NCBI RefSeq assembly: GCF_017742245.1
Contig: NZ_JAGHKO010000001.1
Location: forward strand, 2,881,061 to 2,945,060
Origin: Niastella soli
GTDB lineage: Bacteria; Bacteroidota; Bacteroidia; Chitinophagales; Chitinophagaceae
Direction of reading: 5' to 3'
DNA length: 64,000 bases
This document shows positions 35,651-44,020 of this stretch, piece by piece (within the stretch, counting starts at the first letter, position 1; each line of letters begins with the position of its first letter). A program made the position numbers and the translations under genes. The notes beneath the pieces are model-generated. The model searched no databases. It was not told the DNA's origin and saw nothing but the letters and a program-made list of their open reading frames with translations.

Positions 35651-36409
35651 ATGTTATCAATTCACAACTTGCATGCAAGTATTGACGAAAAGAGAATTTT
35701 GAAAGGTATTAACCTCGAAATTAAACCAGGTGAAGTGCATGCCATCATGGGACCGAATGGATCTGGTAAAAGCACCCTGGCGTCGGTACTGGCCGGCCGT
35801 GAAGATTATACAGTAACAGATGGCTCCGTTACCTTTAATGGGAAAGACCTGCTGGAATTATCTCCTGAAGAAAGAGCCGGTGAAGGCTTGTTCCTCGCAT
35901 TTCAATACCCTGTTGAAATACCAGGTTTAAGTACCACCAATTTTATAAAAACTGCGGTGAATGAAGTACGCAAGTACCGGGGCGAAGAAGCGCTGGATGC
36001 AGTTGCTTTTTTAAAGCTCATGAAAGAGAAAATGGCAATGACGAACATCGATCAAACGTTGCTGAGCCGTTCGCTGAACGAGGGGTTCTCTGGTGGTGAA
36101 AAGAAAAGAAATGAAGTGTTCCAGATGGCTATGTTGCAACCTAAACTCGCCATTCTCGATGAAACCGATTCAGGTCTCGATATCGATGCCATCCGCATAG
36201 TAGCCAATGGGGTGAATAAATTACGCAGCAAGGATAACGCAGTACTGTTAGTTACCCACTATCAGCGCCTGCTGGATTATATCGTTCCAGATGTTATACA
36301 TGTATTGTACAATGGTCAAATCGTAAAATCAGGCCCTAAGGAACTGGCGCTTGAGCTGGAAGAAAGAGGCTACGATTTTATCAAAGAACAGTTTAAGGCA
36401 GAAGCGTAA
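35651..36409 (+). CDS. sufC: Fe-S cluster assembly ATPase SufC
   Basis: The 252-residue ABC-type ATPase has Walker A GPNGSGKS (34-41), signature FSGGEKKRNE, Walker B LAILDETDSGLDID and switch His in LLVTHYQRLL. The ETDSGLDID form is specific to SufC. It drives conformational change in the SufB-SufD scaffold. It is 114 bp after sufB; this gap carries GCCGATT and TTCACGATTAAA repeat modules also found upstream of the TesA-like gene. Confidence 0.96.
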   Translation: MLSIHNLHASIDEKRILKGINLEIKPGEVHAIMGPNGSGKSTLASVLAGREDYTVTDGSVTFNGKDLLELSPEERAGEGLFLAFQYPVEIPGLSTTNFIKTAVNEVRKYRGEEALDAVAFLKLMKEKMAMTNIDQTLLSRSLNEGFSGGEKKRNEVFQMAMLQPKLAILDETDSGLDIDAIRIVANGVNKLRSKDNAVLLVTHYQRLLDYIVPDVIHVLYNGQIVKSGPKELALELEERGYDFIKEQFKAEA

Positions 36410-36453
36410 ACGCTCAACAGGCAGAGCCTGTTAGCCGGCACAAAATTTACACA

Positions 36454-37755
36454 ATGAACAATTTAGAATATATAAAAGAACGGTTTAGTCAACTTCCTAC
36501 TGTAAACGAGCAGAATGGTTTGGGCGTTATTCGTCAAAAAGCATTTGATGCGTTAAATAAAATGGGTATTCCTACCACCCGTCATGAAGAATGGAAGTAT
36601 ACCCGTATTGGCAGTTTCTTCAATAAAGAATATAAATACCATACTGCCGGTACGTTTAGCGAGGCCGACCTGGCGCCTGTACGTTTGCCAGCCTATGAGC
36701 AGGCGAATGAGTTATTCTATATAAACGGACACTATTCTCCCGAATTGTCTGTGATCCGTTCAAAAGGTCTCACTGTACAGTCATTACAGGAAGCCTCAAA
36801 GAACGAATACAAGGATATTGTTTCAAAACACCTGGGTCACAGCAGCAATTATTTAAAAGATGGCATCATTGCCCTGAGCACTGCTTTTGTACAGGATGGC
36901 GTATTCGTACACATCAAAAAAGGCCAGATCATTGAACATCCCATATACATTTATAATATCACTGATGCTCGTCAGGCCAATGTACTGGCACAACCCCGTA
37001 CGCTGGTTTATGTTGGCGAGAATGCACAGGTGAAGTTTGTTGAGACATTCAACACCCTGGGTAACCAGGAAAGCTTTACCAACCGCGTGATCGAGATCGT
37101 GGTGGAAAAAGACGCCATTACGGAATATTATAAATTACAAACTGATGCCTCGCATGCCAGCCAGGTAGCGACTACCCATATTCAACAAATAGGTAAATGC
37201 GTTACGCATACTGTTACGGTTTCCCTGAATGAAGGATTGGTCCGTAACAACCTGAACATTGTGCTTGACGAGGAATATTGCGAAGCGCATTTATACGGTA
37301 TCTATTTACAACATGGACAAAGCCACATTGATAACCATACGGTGGTTGACCATGCCAAACCACATTGCGAAAGCAATGAGCTGTACAAAGGCATGTTAGA
37401 TGATCAAAGTACCGGTGTATTCAATGGTAAGATCTTTGTAAGACAGGATGCACAAAAGACCAATGCCTACCAAAGCAATAAAAATGTATTACTGTCTGAA
37501 GGAGCAAGTGTAAACACCAAACCGCAGCTGGAGATATTTGCAGATGATGTAAAATGTTCGCACGGTTGTACCATTGGTCGTTTGGATGAGGAAAGTTTGT
37601 TCTACCTGCGTTCAAGAGGTATTACAGAAGCCACTGCCAAGTCATTGTTATTACATGGGTTTGCAGTTGACATTTTGGAGCAGATCAAACTGGCACCCAT
37701 TCGCGAGTATGTTGATAAACTGATTTCAGAACGTTTGGAATTTGATTTAGCATGA
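36454..37755 (+). CDS. sufD: Fe-S cluster assembly protein SufD
   Basis: The 433-residue protein has a SufD N-terminal helical domain and a beta-helix core shared with SufB (HEEWKYTRIGSFF, NNLNIVLDEEYCEAHLYGIY, DNHTVVDHAKPHCESNELYK, VKCSHGCTIGRLDEESLFYL). It pairs with SufB in the SufBC2D complex. The His in VDHAKPHC fits the residue implicated in cluster binding at the SufB-SufD interface. Its stop overlaps the sufS start by 4 bp (ATGA). Confidence 0.95.
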   Translation: MNNLEYIKERFSQLPTVNEQNGLGVIRQKAFDALNKMGIPTTRHEEWKYTRIGSFFNKEYKYHTAGTFSEADLAPVRLPAYEQANELFYINGHYSPELSVIRSKGLTVQSLQEASKNEYKDIVSKHLGHSSNYLKDGIIALSTAFVQDGVFVHIKKGQIIEHPIYIYNITDARQANVLAQPRTLVYVGENAQVKFVETFNTLGNQESFTNRVIEIVVEKDAITEYYKLQTDASHASQVATTHIQQIGKCVTHTVTVSLNEGLVRNNLNIVLDEEYCEAHLYGIYLQHGQSHIDNHTVVDHAKPHCESNELYKGMLDDQSTGVFNGKIFVRQDAQKTNAYQSNKNVLLSEGASVNTKPQLEIFADDVKCSHGCTIGRLDEESLFYLRSRGITEATAKSLLLHGFAVDILEQIKLAPIREYVDKLISERLEFDLA

Positions 37756-38993
37756 TAGAAAGCAACACCATTAAAAAGGGACTGGATGTACAGGCCATAC
37801 GGCAACAGTTCCCGGCGCTGGACCGGCAGGTGAAAGGACATCCATTAGTATATTTTGATAATGCCGCTACGACTCAGAAGCCGCAAGTGGTGATTGATGC
37901 ACTGGTTGATTATTACAGCAACTATAATGCAAACGTGCATCGGGGTATACATACGCTGGCTGAAGAAGCAACCGCTGCTTTTGAAGCCAGTCGCAATGCC
38001 GCCCAACAATTTATTAATGCTGCTTCAAGGGAAGAGATCATTTTTACCCGGGGTACTACCGAAGGTATCAACCTGGTAGCTTATACCTGGGGACGTCAAA
38101 ATATAAAAGCAGGGGACGAGATCATAATCACAGAAATGGAGCACCACTCCAATATTGTTCCCTGGCAAATGCTGTGTGAAGAAAAAGGCGCCGTGCTGAA
38201 AATGATTCCCCAACAAAACGGGGAGTTATTGCTGGATGAATATAAAAAGCTGCTGAGTTCAAAAACAAAACTGGTATCCGTAGTGCATGTATCCAACGCA
38301 TTAGGGACCGTGAACCCGGTAGAAGAGATCATCAGGCTGGCGCATCAGGCGGGCGCATTGGTTATGATAGATGGCGCCCAGTCAACCGTTCACCTTGATA
38401 TAGATGTGCAGGCCATGGATTGCGATTTCTTCGCATTCTCCTCTCATAAAGTATATGGCCCAACTGGTATAGGTGTGTTATATGGTAAAAAGCATTTGCT
38501 GGAAGCCATGCCGCCGTTTCAGGGTGGGGGTGAAATGATCAAGGAAGTTACGTTGCAAAAAACCACGTATGCCGACCTGCCTTACAAATTTGAAGCCGGT
38601 ACACCTAATATTGGCGATGCGGCTGTATTAAAGGCAGCGCTTGAGTTTGTGAATAAGATCGGTAAGGAAAAGATCCGTAACCATGAGAATGAATTACTGG
38701 CATATGCTACCGAACAACTGGTGCAATTGCCAGGGTTAAGGATCATTGGTACGGCTGCCAATAAAGTGAGTGTGGCTTCCTTTGTGATCGATAAAGTGCA
38801 TCCACAGGATGTTGGCATTTTGCTCGATAACCGTGGTATTGCTGTAAGGACCGGTCACCATTGCGCACAACCTTTGATGCATTGCTATGGTATACCAGGC
38901 ACCATCAGGGCATCCTTTGCCATGTACAATACCAAAGAAGAAGTGGATAAGCTGATAGAAGGATTGCATAAGGCTTTAAAAATGTTGTTATAA
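37752..38993 (+). CDS. sufS: Cysteine desulfurase SufS
   Basis: The 413-residue PLP enzyme has the Schiff-base Lys233 in FSSHKVYGPTG, His in ITEMEHHSN, DGAQS binding PLP, and catalytic Cys371 in RTGHHCAQP. The group II (SufS) form has the short active-site loop. It removes sulfur from cysteine and hands it to SufE. The gene overlaps sufD by 4 bp and sufE starts 2 bp after it. Confidence 0.96.
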   Translation: MIESNTIKKGLDVQAIRQQFPALDRQVKGHPLVYFDNAATTQKPQVVIDALVDYYSNYNANVHRGIHTLAEEATAAFEASRNAAQQFINAASREEIIFTRGTTEGINLVAYTWGRQNIKAGDEIIITEMEHHSNIVPWQMLCEEKGAVLKMIPQQNGELLLDEYKKLLSSKTKLVSVVHVSNALGTVNPVEEIIRLAHQAGALVMIDGAQSTVHLDIDVQAMDCDFFAFSSHKVYGPTGIGVLYGKKHLLEAMPPFQGGGEMIKEVTLQKTTYADLPYKFEAGTPNIGDAAVLKAALEFVNKIGKEKIRNHENELLAYATEQLVQLPGLRIIGTAANKVSVASFVIDKVHPQDVGILLDNRGIAVRTGHHCAQPLMHCYGIPGTIRASFAMYNTKEEVDKLIEGLHKALKMLL

Positions 38994-38995
38994 AA

Positions 38996-39469
38996 ATGAG
39001 CGAGCATAAGACCATACAGCAGACAGAAGATGAAATAGTAGAAGAGTTTTCGCTGTTCGATTCCTGGGAAGATAAGTATGAGTACATTATCGACATGGGG
39101 AAGAAGCTACCCTTACTGGAAGACAAACACAAGCTCGATGAAAACAAGGTGCGTGGCTGTCAAAGTACAGTGTGGCTGGTGAGTGAATATAAAGATGGCG
39201 TAATATACTTCAAGGCCGATAGTGATGCGGTGATTGTGAAAGGATTGATCAGTATGTTGATCAGGGTGCTGAGTGGCCATACGCCTGATGAGATCATTGA
39301 GACTAACCTGGGATTTATTCAAAAAATTGGCATGACAACCCATTTGGCGCAAACCCGGGCAAACGGGCTGCTGTCGATGGTTAAGCAGATGAAGAATTTT
39401 GCACTGGCCTATAAAATAAAAAACTCGACGACGCATGGAGAACGAAGCGCTGAAACAAAAAGTAACTGA
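38996..39469 (+). CDS. sufE: Sulfur acceptor protein SufE
   Basis: The 157-residue protein shows the SufE pattern EEFSLFDSWEDKYEYIIDMG and the persulfide-accepting Cys55 in VRGCQSTVWL. It accepts sulfur from SufS and passes it to SufB. It starts 2 bp after sufS and overlaps the next gene by 35 bp, so the group is translationally coupled. Confidence 0.94.
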   Translation: MSEHKTIQQTEDEIVEEFSLFDSWEDKYEYIIDMGKKLPLLEDKHKLDENKVRGCQSTVWLVSEYKDGVIYFKADSDAVIVKGLISMLIRVLSGHTPDEIIETNLGFIQKIGMTTHLAQTRANGLLSMVKQMKNFALAYKIKNSTTHGERSAETKSN

Positions 39470-39746
39470 GGTATTGCAAACCATTTTTGATCCTGAAATA
39501 CCGGTAAGTATTTGGGAACTGGGTTTGATTTACGAAATAAATGTGTTACCTATTAACAACATTCAGATAGTGATGACATTAACGGCGCCCGGTTGCCCGG
39601 CTGCCCAGTCGTTACCCGTGGAAGTTGATCAGAAGGTACGCGAAATAGAAGGTGTGAACGATGTACATGTGGCTGTAACCTGGACTCCGGCCTGGGACAA
39701 AAGCATGATGTCGGAAGCAGCACAATTACAACTAGGATTTCTTTAA
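39435..39746 (+). CDS. MIP18/DUF59 family Fe-S assembly protein, SufT-like
   Basis: The 103-residue protein is a DUF59 domain: QTIFDPEIPVSIWELGLIYE near the start, MTLTAPGCPAAQSLPVEVDQ with the conserved Cys, and VTWTPAWDKSMMSEAAQLQL at the end. These proteins help mature Fe-S proteins; Bacteroidota suf operons commonly carry one. Its start lies inside sufE (35 bp overlap). It ends the core suf operon. Confidence 0.9.
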   Translation: MENEALKQKVTEVLQTIFDPEIPVSIWELGLIYEINVLPINNIQIVMTLTAPGCPAAQSLPVEVDQKVREIEGVNDVHVAVTWTPAWDKSMMSEAAQLQLGFL

Positions 39747-39757
39747 TCGGCAATCGG

Positions 39758-39775
39758 TCCGCCAGCTAGCGGATG
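39758..39775. repeat. Palindromic element TCCGCCAGCTAGCGGATG
   Basis: An imperfect palindrome in the gap between the SufT-like gene and the Rrf2 gene. It is close to the reverse complement of the element at 59427-59446 (CATCCGCTGGCTAGCGGATG). Flanked by AATCGGCAATCGG-type repeat sequence. Confidence 0.6.
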
Positions 39776-39869
39776 AGACGGCAAAGAAAAACCCGAAAGG
39801 ATAATCTGACAAATAGTGAGACTGATTGAATAAAGCGATTTTTTCACGTTTCACGACAAAAAAGATTAC

Positions 39870-40376
39870 ATGAAAATAACTGCACAGGAAGAATACGGCT
39901 TGCGTATATTGATCCGCCTTGCGGCATGCAAGGACCCGAATGGAATGAGTATTCCGCAGTTGAGTGAAGCGGAAGGGATCACTGGCACTTATGTGGCCAA
40001 GCTTACCCGTATTCTGCGGATGAAAGGGTTTATAAAAAGTAAGCCGGGTAATAAAGGCGGCTATGAGCTGGCAAGGTCTGCAAAGGAAATTGTGATCAAT
40101 GATGCGTTAAAAGCCCTGGGTGGACCAATGTTCAACAATAACTTTTGTGGTTCACATTCCGGTACCATGAAGTTATGTACCAATTCGGTGGATTGTTCGG
40201 CCCGTTCGTTGTGGCAAATGATTCAGTATACCCTTGACCAATTACTGGATAAAGTAACGCTTCACGACCTGGTGAACTCTGAAAAGGAATCGACTAAAAT
40301 ATTATATCAGATGCTTAAACCAGATCCGGCAATAATGAAAAGCATCATGAGCATGGTACAGCCGGAACAAGATTAA
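39870..40376 (+). CDS. Rrf2 family transcriptional regulator (IscR/SufR-like)
   Basis: The 168-residue protein has an Rrf2 winged helix (YGLRILIRLAACKDPNGMSI, EGITGTYVAKLTRILRMKGF) and three cysteines C93, C103 and C109 (FCGSHSGTMKLC then C) that could bind a Fe-S cluster, with spacing that differs from IscR. It would sense cluster status and control suf. It sits downstream of the suf genes, 123 bp after the SufT-like gene, and ends with a strong terminator. Confidence 0.9.
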   Translation: MKITAQEEYGLRILIRLAACKDPNGMSIPQLSEAEGITGTYVAKLTRILRMKGFIKSKPGNKGGYELARSAKEIVINDALKALGGPMFNNNFCGSHSGTMKLCTNSVDCSARSLWQMIQYTLDQLLDKVTLHDLVNSEKESTKILYQMLKPDPAIMKSIMSMVQPEQD

Positions 40377-40394
40377 CCTATATACAACTTATTA

Positions 40395-40429
40395 AAAACC
40401 CCGACGAGCATAAGCTGTCGGGGTTTTTT
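40395..40429 (+). terminator. Rho-independent terminator after Rrf2 gene
   Basis: Stem AAAACCCCGAC/GTCGGGGTTTT with an 11-nt loop and six Ts. It ends the suf region on the plus strand. Because the stem is A-rich on the left, it can also end the convergent repeat-lipoprotein transcript (AAAAAACCCCGAC reading on minus becomes a T run). Confidence 0.85.
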
Positions 40430-40436
40430 ATTGTAA

Positions 40437-42311
40437 CTAATCCTTCTTTCCGTTTCCTCCACCGCCTTCTCCGCCTTTGCCCTTTTCCTCATTTTCCTTT
40501 TTCTCTTTGGCTTCTTTTTCTTCCTGGTCTTTCTTTTCTTTCTCTGCGCGCTCCTTATCTTCTTTCTCCTTTTGCTCTTTGGCTACACGGTCTTTTTCTT
40601 CCTGATCTTTCTTTTCTTTCTCTGCGCGCTCCTTATCTTCTTTATCCTTCTGCTCTTTGGCTACACGGTCTTTTTCTTCCTGGTCTTTCTTTTCCTTGTC
40701 AGCGCGGTCCTTGTCTTCTTTCTCCTTTTGCTCTTTAGCTAAGCGGTCTTTTTCTTCCTGGTCTTTCTTTTCTTTCTCTGCGCGCTCCTTATCTTCTTTC
40801 TCCTTTTGCTCTTTAGCTACGCGGTCTTTTTCTTCCTGGTCTTTCTTTTCCTTGTCAGCGCGGTCCTTGTCTTCTTTCTCTTTCTGCTCTTTAGCTAGCC
40901 GGTCTTTTTCTTCCTGGTCTTTCTTTTCCTTGTCAGCTCGGTCTTTATCTTCTTTCTCTTTCTGCTCTTTAGCTATGCGATCTTTTTCTTCCTGGTCTTT
41001 CTTTTCCTTGTCAGCGCGGTCCTTGTCTTCTTTATCTTTCTGCTCTTTAGCTATGCGGTCTTTTTCATCTTTGTCTTTCTTTTCCTTTTCAGCGCGGTCT
41101 TTGTCTTCTTTCTCTTTCTGCTCTTTAGCTATCCGGTCTTTTTCTTCCTGGTCTTTCTTTTCCTTGTCAGCGCGATCTTTGTCTTCTTTATCTTTCTGCT
41201 CTTTAGCTATGCGGTCTTTTTCATCTTTGTCTTTCTTTTCCTTGTCAGCGCGGTCTTTGTCTTCTTTATCTTTCTGCTCTTTGGCTATGCGGTCTTTTTC
41301 TTCCTTGTCTTTCTTTTCTTTGTCAGCGCGGTCCTTGTCTTCTTTCTCTTTCTGCTCTTTAGCTATGCGGTCTTTTTCATCTTTGTCTTTCTTTTCTTTG
41401 TCAGCGCGGTCTTTGTCTTCTTTCTCTTTCTGCTCTTTAGCTATGCGGTCTTTTTCATCTTTGTCTTTCTTTTCCTTGTCGGCGCGGTCCTTGTCTTCTT
41501 TATCTTTCTGCTCTTTAGCTATGCGGTCTTTTTCATCTTTGTCTTTCTTTTCCTTGTCAGCGCGGTCCTTGTCTTCTTTATCTTTCTGTTCTTTAGCTAT
41601 GCGGTCTTTTTCATCTTTGTCTTTCTTTTCCTTGTCGGCGCGGTCCTTGTCTTCTTTATCTTTTTGTTCTTTAGCTATCCGGTCTTTTTCCTCCTTGTCC
41701 TTCTTTTCTTTCTCGAGTCTTTCTTTCTCGATGCGTTCTTTTTCGGCCGCCTGGTTATTTTGTCCAAAGTGACCCTGGTTAAAGCCAATATGTTTTATTT
41801 TATCCTGGCGTTCTTTTTCTTCCCGCTCTTTCTGTTCTTTTTCAATGCGTTCTTTCTCTAAACGTTCTTTCTCTAAACGCTCTTTCTCTAAACGTTCTTT
41901 TTCTAAACGTTCTTTTTCTTTCTGGACATTGGAAGGATAATTATTAGGGTATCCTGGTCTGTGTGGTACGTGCGTATTGGCTTGTTGCTGGGTATTATTT
42001 CCAGTGGTTATATTGGTTGTTGAATTATTGTTAGTAGTAGTGTTATTATAGGTAGTATTATTGGTTGTATTGTTTCTTGTATGATTATAGGTGTTTTGTG
42101 GGTTGTTTACTACTACCGGTTGTTGCTGCGGTTGTTCTTTAATGATAACCACTTTTTCTACGACACGCGGCGGTTCTTTAACAACAATGATCTTGGTTTG
42201 AGGTGGCGGCGGTTCACTGGTATAAACAATGGTGTGGGTTGGCCGGCATGCGACTAGTAAAATTACTATACCGGAGTAAGTGCATACTGATACGAGTTGC
42301 TGATAGTTCAT
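40437..42311 (-). CDS. Repeat-rich charged lipoprotein (15 x 26-residue Lys/Glu/Asp repeats)
   Basis: The 624-residue protein has a lipoprotein signal (VILLVAC, Cys22), then a Pro/Val segment (40-72), an Asn/Thr-rich linker (72-110), a run of KERLE units (131-165), a short HIGFNQGHFGQNN insert (174-186), and fifteen 26-residue repeats (210-599) of the form DRIAKEQKDKEDKDRADKEK plus KDxEEK/KDKDEK. The tail is Gly/Lys-rich. The repeats should form a long charged helix or coiled coil, with net near neutral charge, extending from the membrane. I recognise no enzyme. It converges on the Rrf2 gene. Confidence 0.75.
   Translation of the reverse strand: MNYQQLVSVCTYSGIVILLVACRPTHTIVYTSEPPPPQTKIIVVKEPPRVVEKVVIIKEQPQQQPVVVNNPQNTYNHTRNNTTNNTTYNNTTTNNNSTTNITTGNNTQQQANTHVPHRPGYPNNYPSNVQKEKERLEKERLEKERLEKERLEKERIEKEQKEREEKERQDKIKHIGFNQGHFGQNNQAAEKERIEKERLEKEKKDKEEKDRIAKEQKDKEDKDRADKEKKDKDEKDRIAKEQKDKEDKDRADKEKKDKDEKDRIAKEQKDKEDKDRADKEKKDKDEKDRIAKEQKEKEDKDRADKEKKDKDEKDRIAKEQKEKEDKDRADKEKKDKEEKDRIAKEQKDKEDKDRADKEKKDKDEKDRIAKEQKDKEDKDRADKEKKDQEEKDRIAKEQKEKEDKDRAEKEKKDKDEKDRIAKEQKDKEDKDRADKEKKDQEEKDRIAKEQKEKEDKDRADKEKKDQEEKDRLAKEQKEKEDKDRADKEKKDQEEKDRVAKEQKEKEDKERAEKEKKDQEEKDRLAKEQKEKEDKDRADKEKKDQEEKDRVAKEQKDKEDKERAEKEKKDQEEKDRVAKEQKEKEDKERAEKEKKDQEEKEAKEKKENEEKGKGGEGGGGNGKKD
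40515..41684. repeat. Fifteen tandem 78-bp repeats inside the lipoprotein gene
   Basis: The 1170 bp region encodes 15 units of 26 codons without any frame break. Units differ mainly by D/E swaps (KDK to KEK, KDKDEK to KDQEEK) and I/L/V at one position; the promoter-distal units (11-15) are the most divergent. Copy number is likely to vary between strains and the region is prone to assembly collapse. Confidence 0.9.
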
Positions 42312-42895
42312 TGGGTGCTTTTTTAAAGGGTAAACGCCAACTGTATATCAAAAAATTATGGGTTTACAGATGGTCCTATTAATAATAACGTTTATAATGT
42401 ATTTTTGGTATATGTGGGGGGTAACTGGTTGAAAGGGGATAGAGGGGAGGAGGTAAGAGGTAGGAAGTTAACTCGTTAGCACGTTGACAGGTTGACAAGT
42501 AAGTTGATCAGTTAAACCAGTTGACCAGTTGATCAGAAAGGCAGAGCCTGCCCCGCCTTGCGGGGTAGATAGGGTTGATAAAGGATGTAAGAGGTAGGAA
42601 GTTGATACGTTGACAGGTTGATAGAGTTGATGGGGTGATAAGGTTGATAAGGGGGAGGAAGTAATAAATTGATGGGTTGATGCGCAGAGAATTAGTGCGT
42701 CGAGCTGTAGGCGAGAAATCGAAAGAATGCTCGAGCCGAAGGCGACCAGGTGAGTAGTTTCGCTATTATTTTTTATCTCCGCCAATTCGCGAGTGCCGTC
42801 GCTTGCGGTCGGCATCCCGACACGCGAAGCGTTGTCGGGACCCACTCACAACTGACAACTCACAACTGCCAATTCACGTCTCACCATTCACTTTC
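42312..42895. other. Intergenic region with short repeat modules
   Basis: A 584 bp spacer with no convincing gene. It holds GTTGACAGGTTGA and CAGTTGACCAGTTGATCAG-type repeats (42466-42532 and 42597-42660), CCCCGC/GCGGGG hairpin (42551-42565), GTAGGCGAGAAATC (42707-42720, also at 31514), and a TCCCGACA/TGTCGGGA hairpin (42814-42839). A frame at 42468-42845 on the minus strand is repeat-derived and is not called. Confidence 0.6.
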
Positions 42896-43867
42896 TCATT
42901 TTAACAGACTCCCCGGGGTAACGCCAAACCGCTTCTTAAACGCCCGTTGAAAGTGTTGCGGATGGGTATAGCCGAGTTCGTAGGCAATGGTACTCATATT
43001 CTTCTCGCCCTCATAAATGAGCCGTTTGGCTTCATTAAGCCGGTGTTCATTTACAAAAGCTATCACGCTGTTTTGAAATAATTGCCGGAATCCTTTCTTC
43101 AATTTAAACTCATTGATCCCACAGAGCCTGGACAGTTCCCCTAAGGAAGGAGGATCGTCGCAACGAGCCATAAGAATATCCCGGGCATGATAGATCTTTT
43201 CTTTATCTGAAGCATGCAGCTTAACAGGCCTGGCAACAGGTGATGAAGGTTTCAATAACACTTCACATTGCAGGCTAAGCAGCGTGAGTATCTGCGATTC
43301 AATAAAAAGTGATCTTAAACCGGGTGAGTCTGGACATTGCCAGATCGTATCGAAAATATATCGCATGGGCGCGGTCAACTGTTGGGCGGGCGCCTGCATT
43401 ACAAAGGAGCTGCCACTGGCAATATTATCAGCTGTTGCAGCCAGTTCAGGAATATAACCCAACAGCAGATTGATCATCTTTTCTGGTTGTATATGGATCC
43501 CAAACATGCGATAAGAGCCGCTGCCGATCAATTCGTTCTTTTCAAACGAATAAGGGTTGAACAGTATATTGTGATAGTCTTTTGCATACAAACAACGGTC
43601 CAGCACACCTTCATGGGTTTGATACATGTTACCCTGCAGCATAAAATTCATTTCTACAAAGGGCAGGGCATTAAAATGCTGCCAGGGCGCCGTTATGGTG
43701 GTAGTATAATTAACGCTATCGACGATGCCAATGCCACCAGCAGCGGTTATTTTCACCGTACCGGTACGGTCTGGAAAAGGCAGGGCGTATTCTCTTACCA
43801 CCCCATCTGCCAGTTGAAAGAACGGGTTGAAGTCTTCCTTACGTTTGAACTCATTATCCTCTTTCAT
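42896..43867 (-). CDS. AraC family transcriptional regulator
   Basis: The 323-residue protein has an N-terminal cupin-like sensing region (about 1-200) and a C-terminal AraC DNA-binding domain (SLGELSRLCGINEFKLKKGF, then STIAYELGYTHPQHFQRAFK and FGVTPGSLL). It is divergent from an FAD monooxygenase gene whose start is 153 bp away, so it most likely controls that gene in response to an aromatic or related compound; this link is inferred from position. Confidence 0.9.
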   Translation of the reverse strand: MKEDNEFKRKEDFNPFFQLADGVVREYALPFPDRTGTVKITAAGGIGIVDSVNYTTTITAPWQHFNALPFVEMNFMLQGNMYQTHEGVLDRCLYAKDYHNILFNPYSFEKNELIGSGSYRMFGIHIQPEKMINLLLGYIPELAATADNIASGSSFVMQAPAQQLTAPMRYIFDTIWQCPDSPGLRSLFIESQILTLLSLQCEVLLKPSSPVARPVKLHASDKEKIYHARDILMARCDDPPSLGELSRLCGINEFKLKKGFRQLFQNSVIAFVNEHRLNEAKRLIYEGEKNMSTIAYELGYTHPQHFQRAFKKRFGVTPGSLLK

Positions 43868-44020
43868 AACCTTGATTGACGATTATAACCGGAATATATT
43901 TTCTGCCTCACTGTATGTGTTTACGGTCTGCAGCATACAGCTGCATTTATGGTACAAATTACTCCTGAATATGCCATCCATCCTTTAGAGAACCCAGGAG
44001 TTTTGTATAAAATTAAAAGT

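Noticed and set aside
40657-41772. 371-codon Ser/Phe-rich plus-strand frame
   Set aside because: It is the antisense shadow of the 78-bp repeats in the lipoprotein gene; its composition follows from the repeat and it has no signal or family features.
42468-42845. 125-codon minus-strand frame
   Set aside because: It is composed of the intergenic repeat modules and reads as low-complexity Ser/Thr/Leu sequence.
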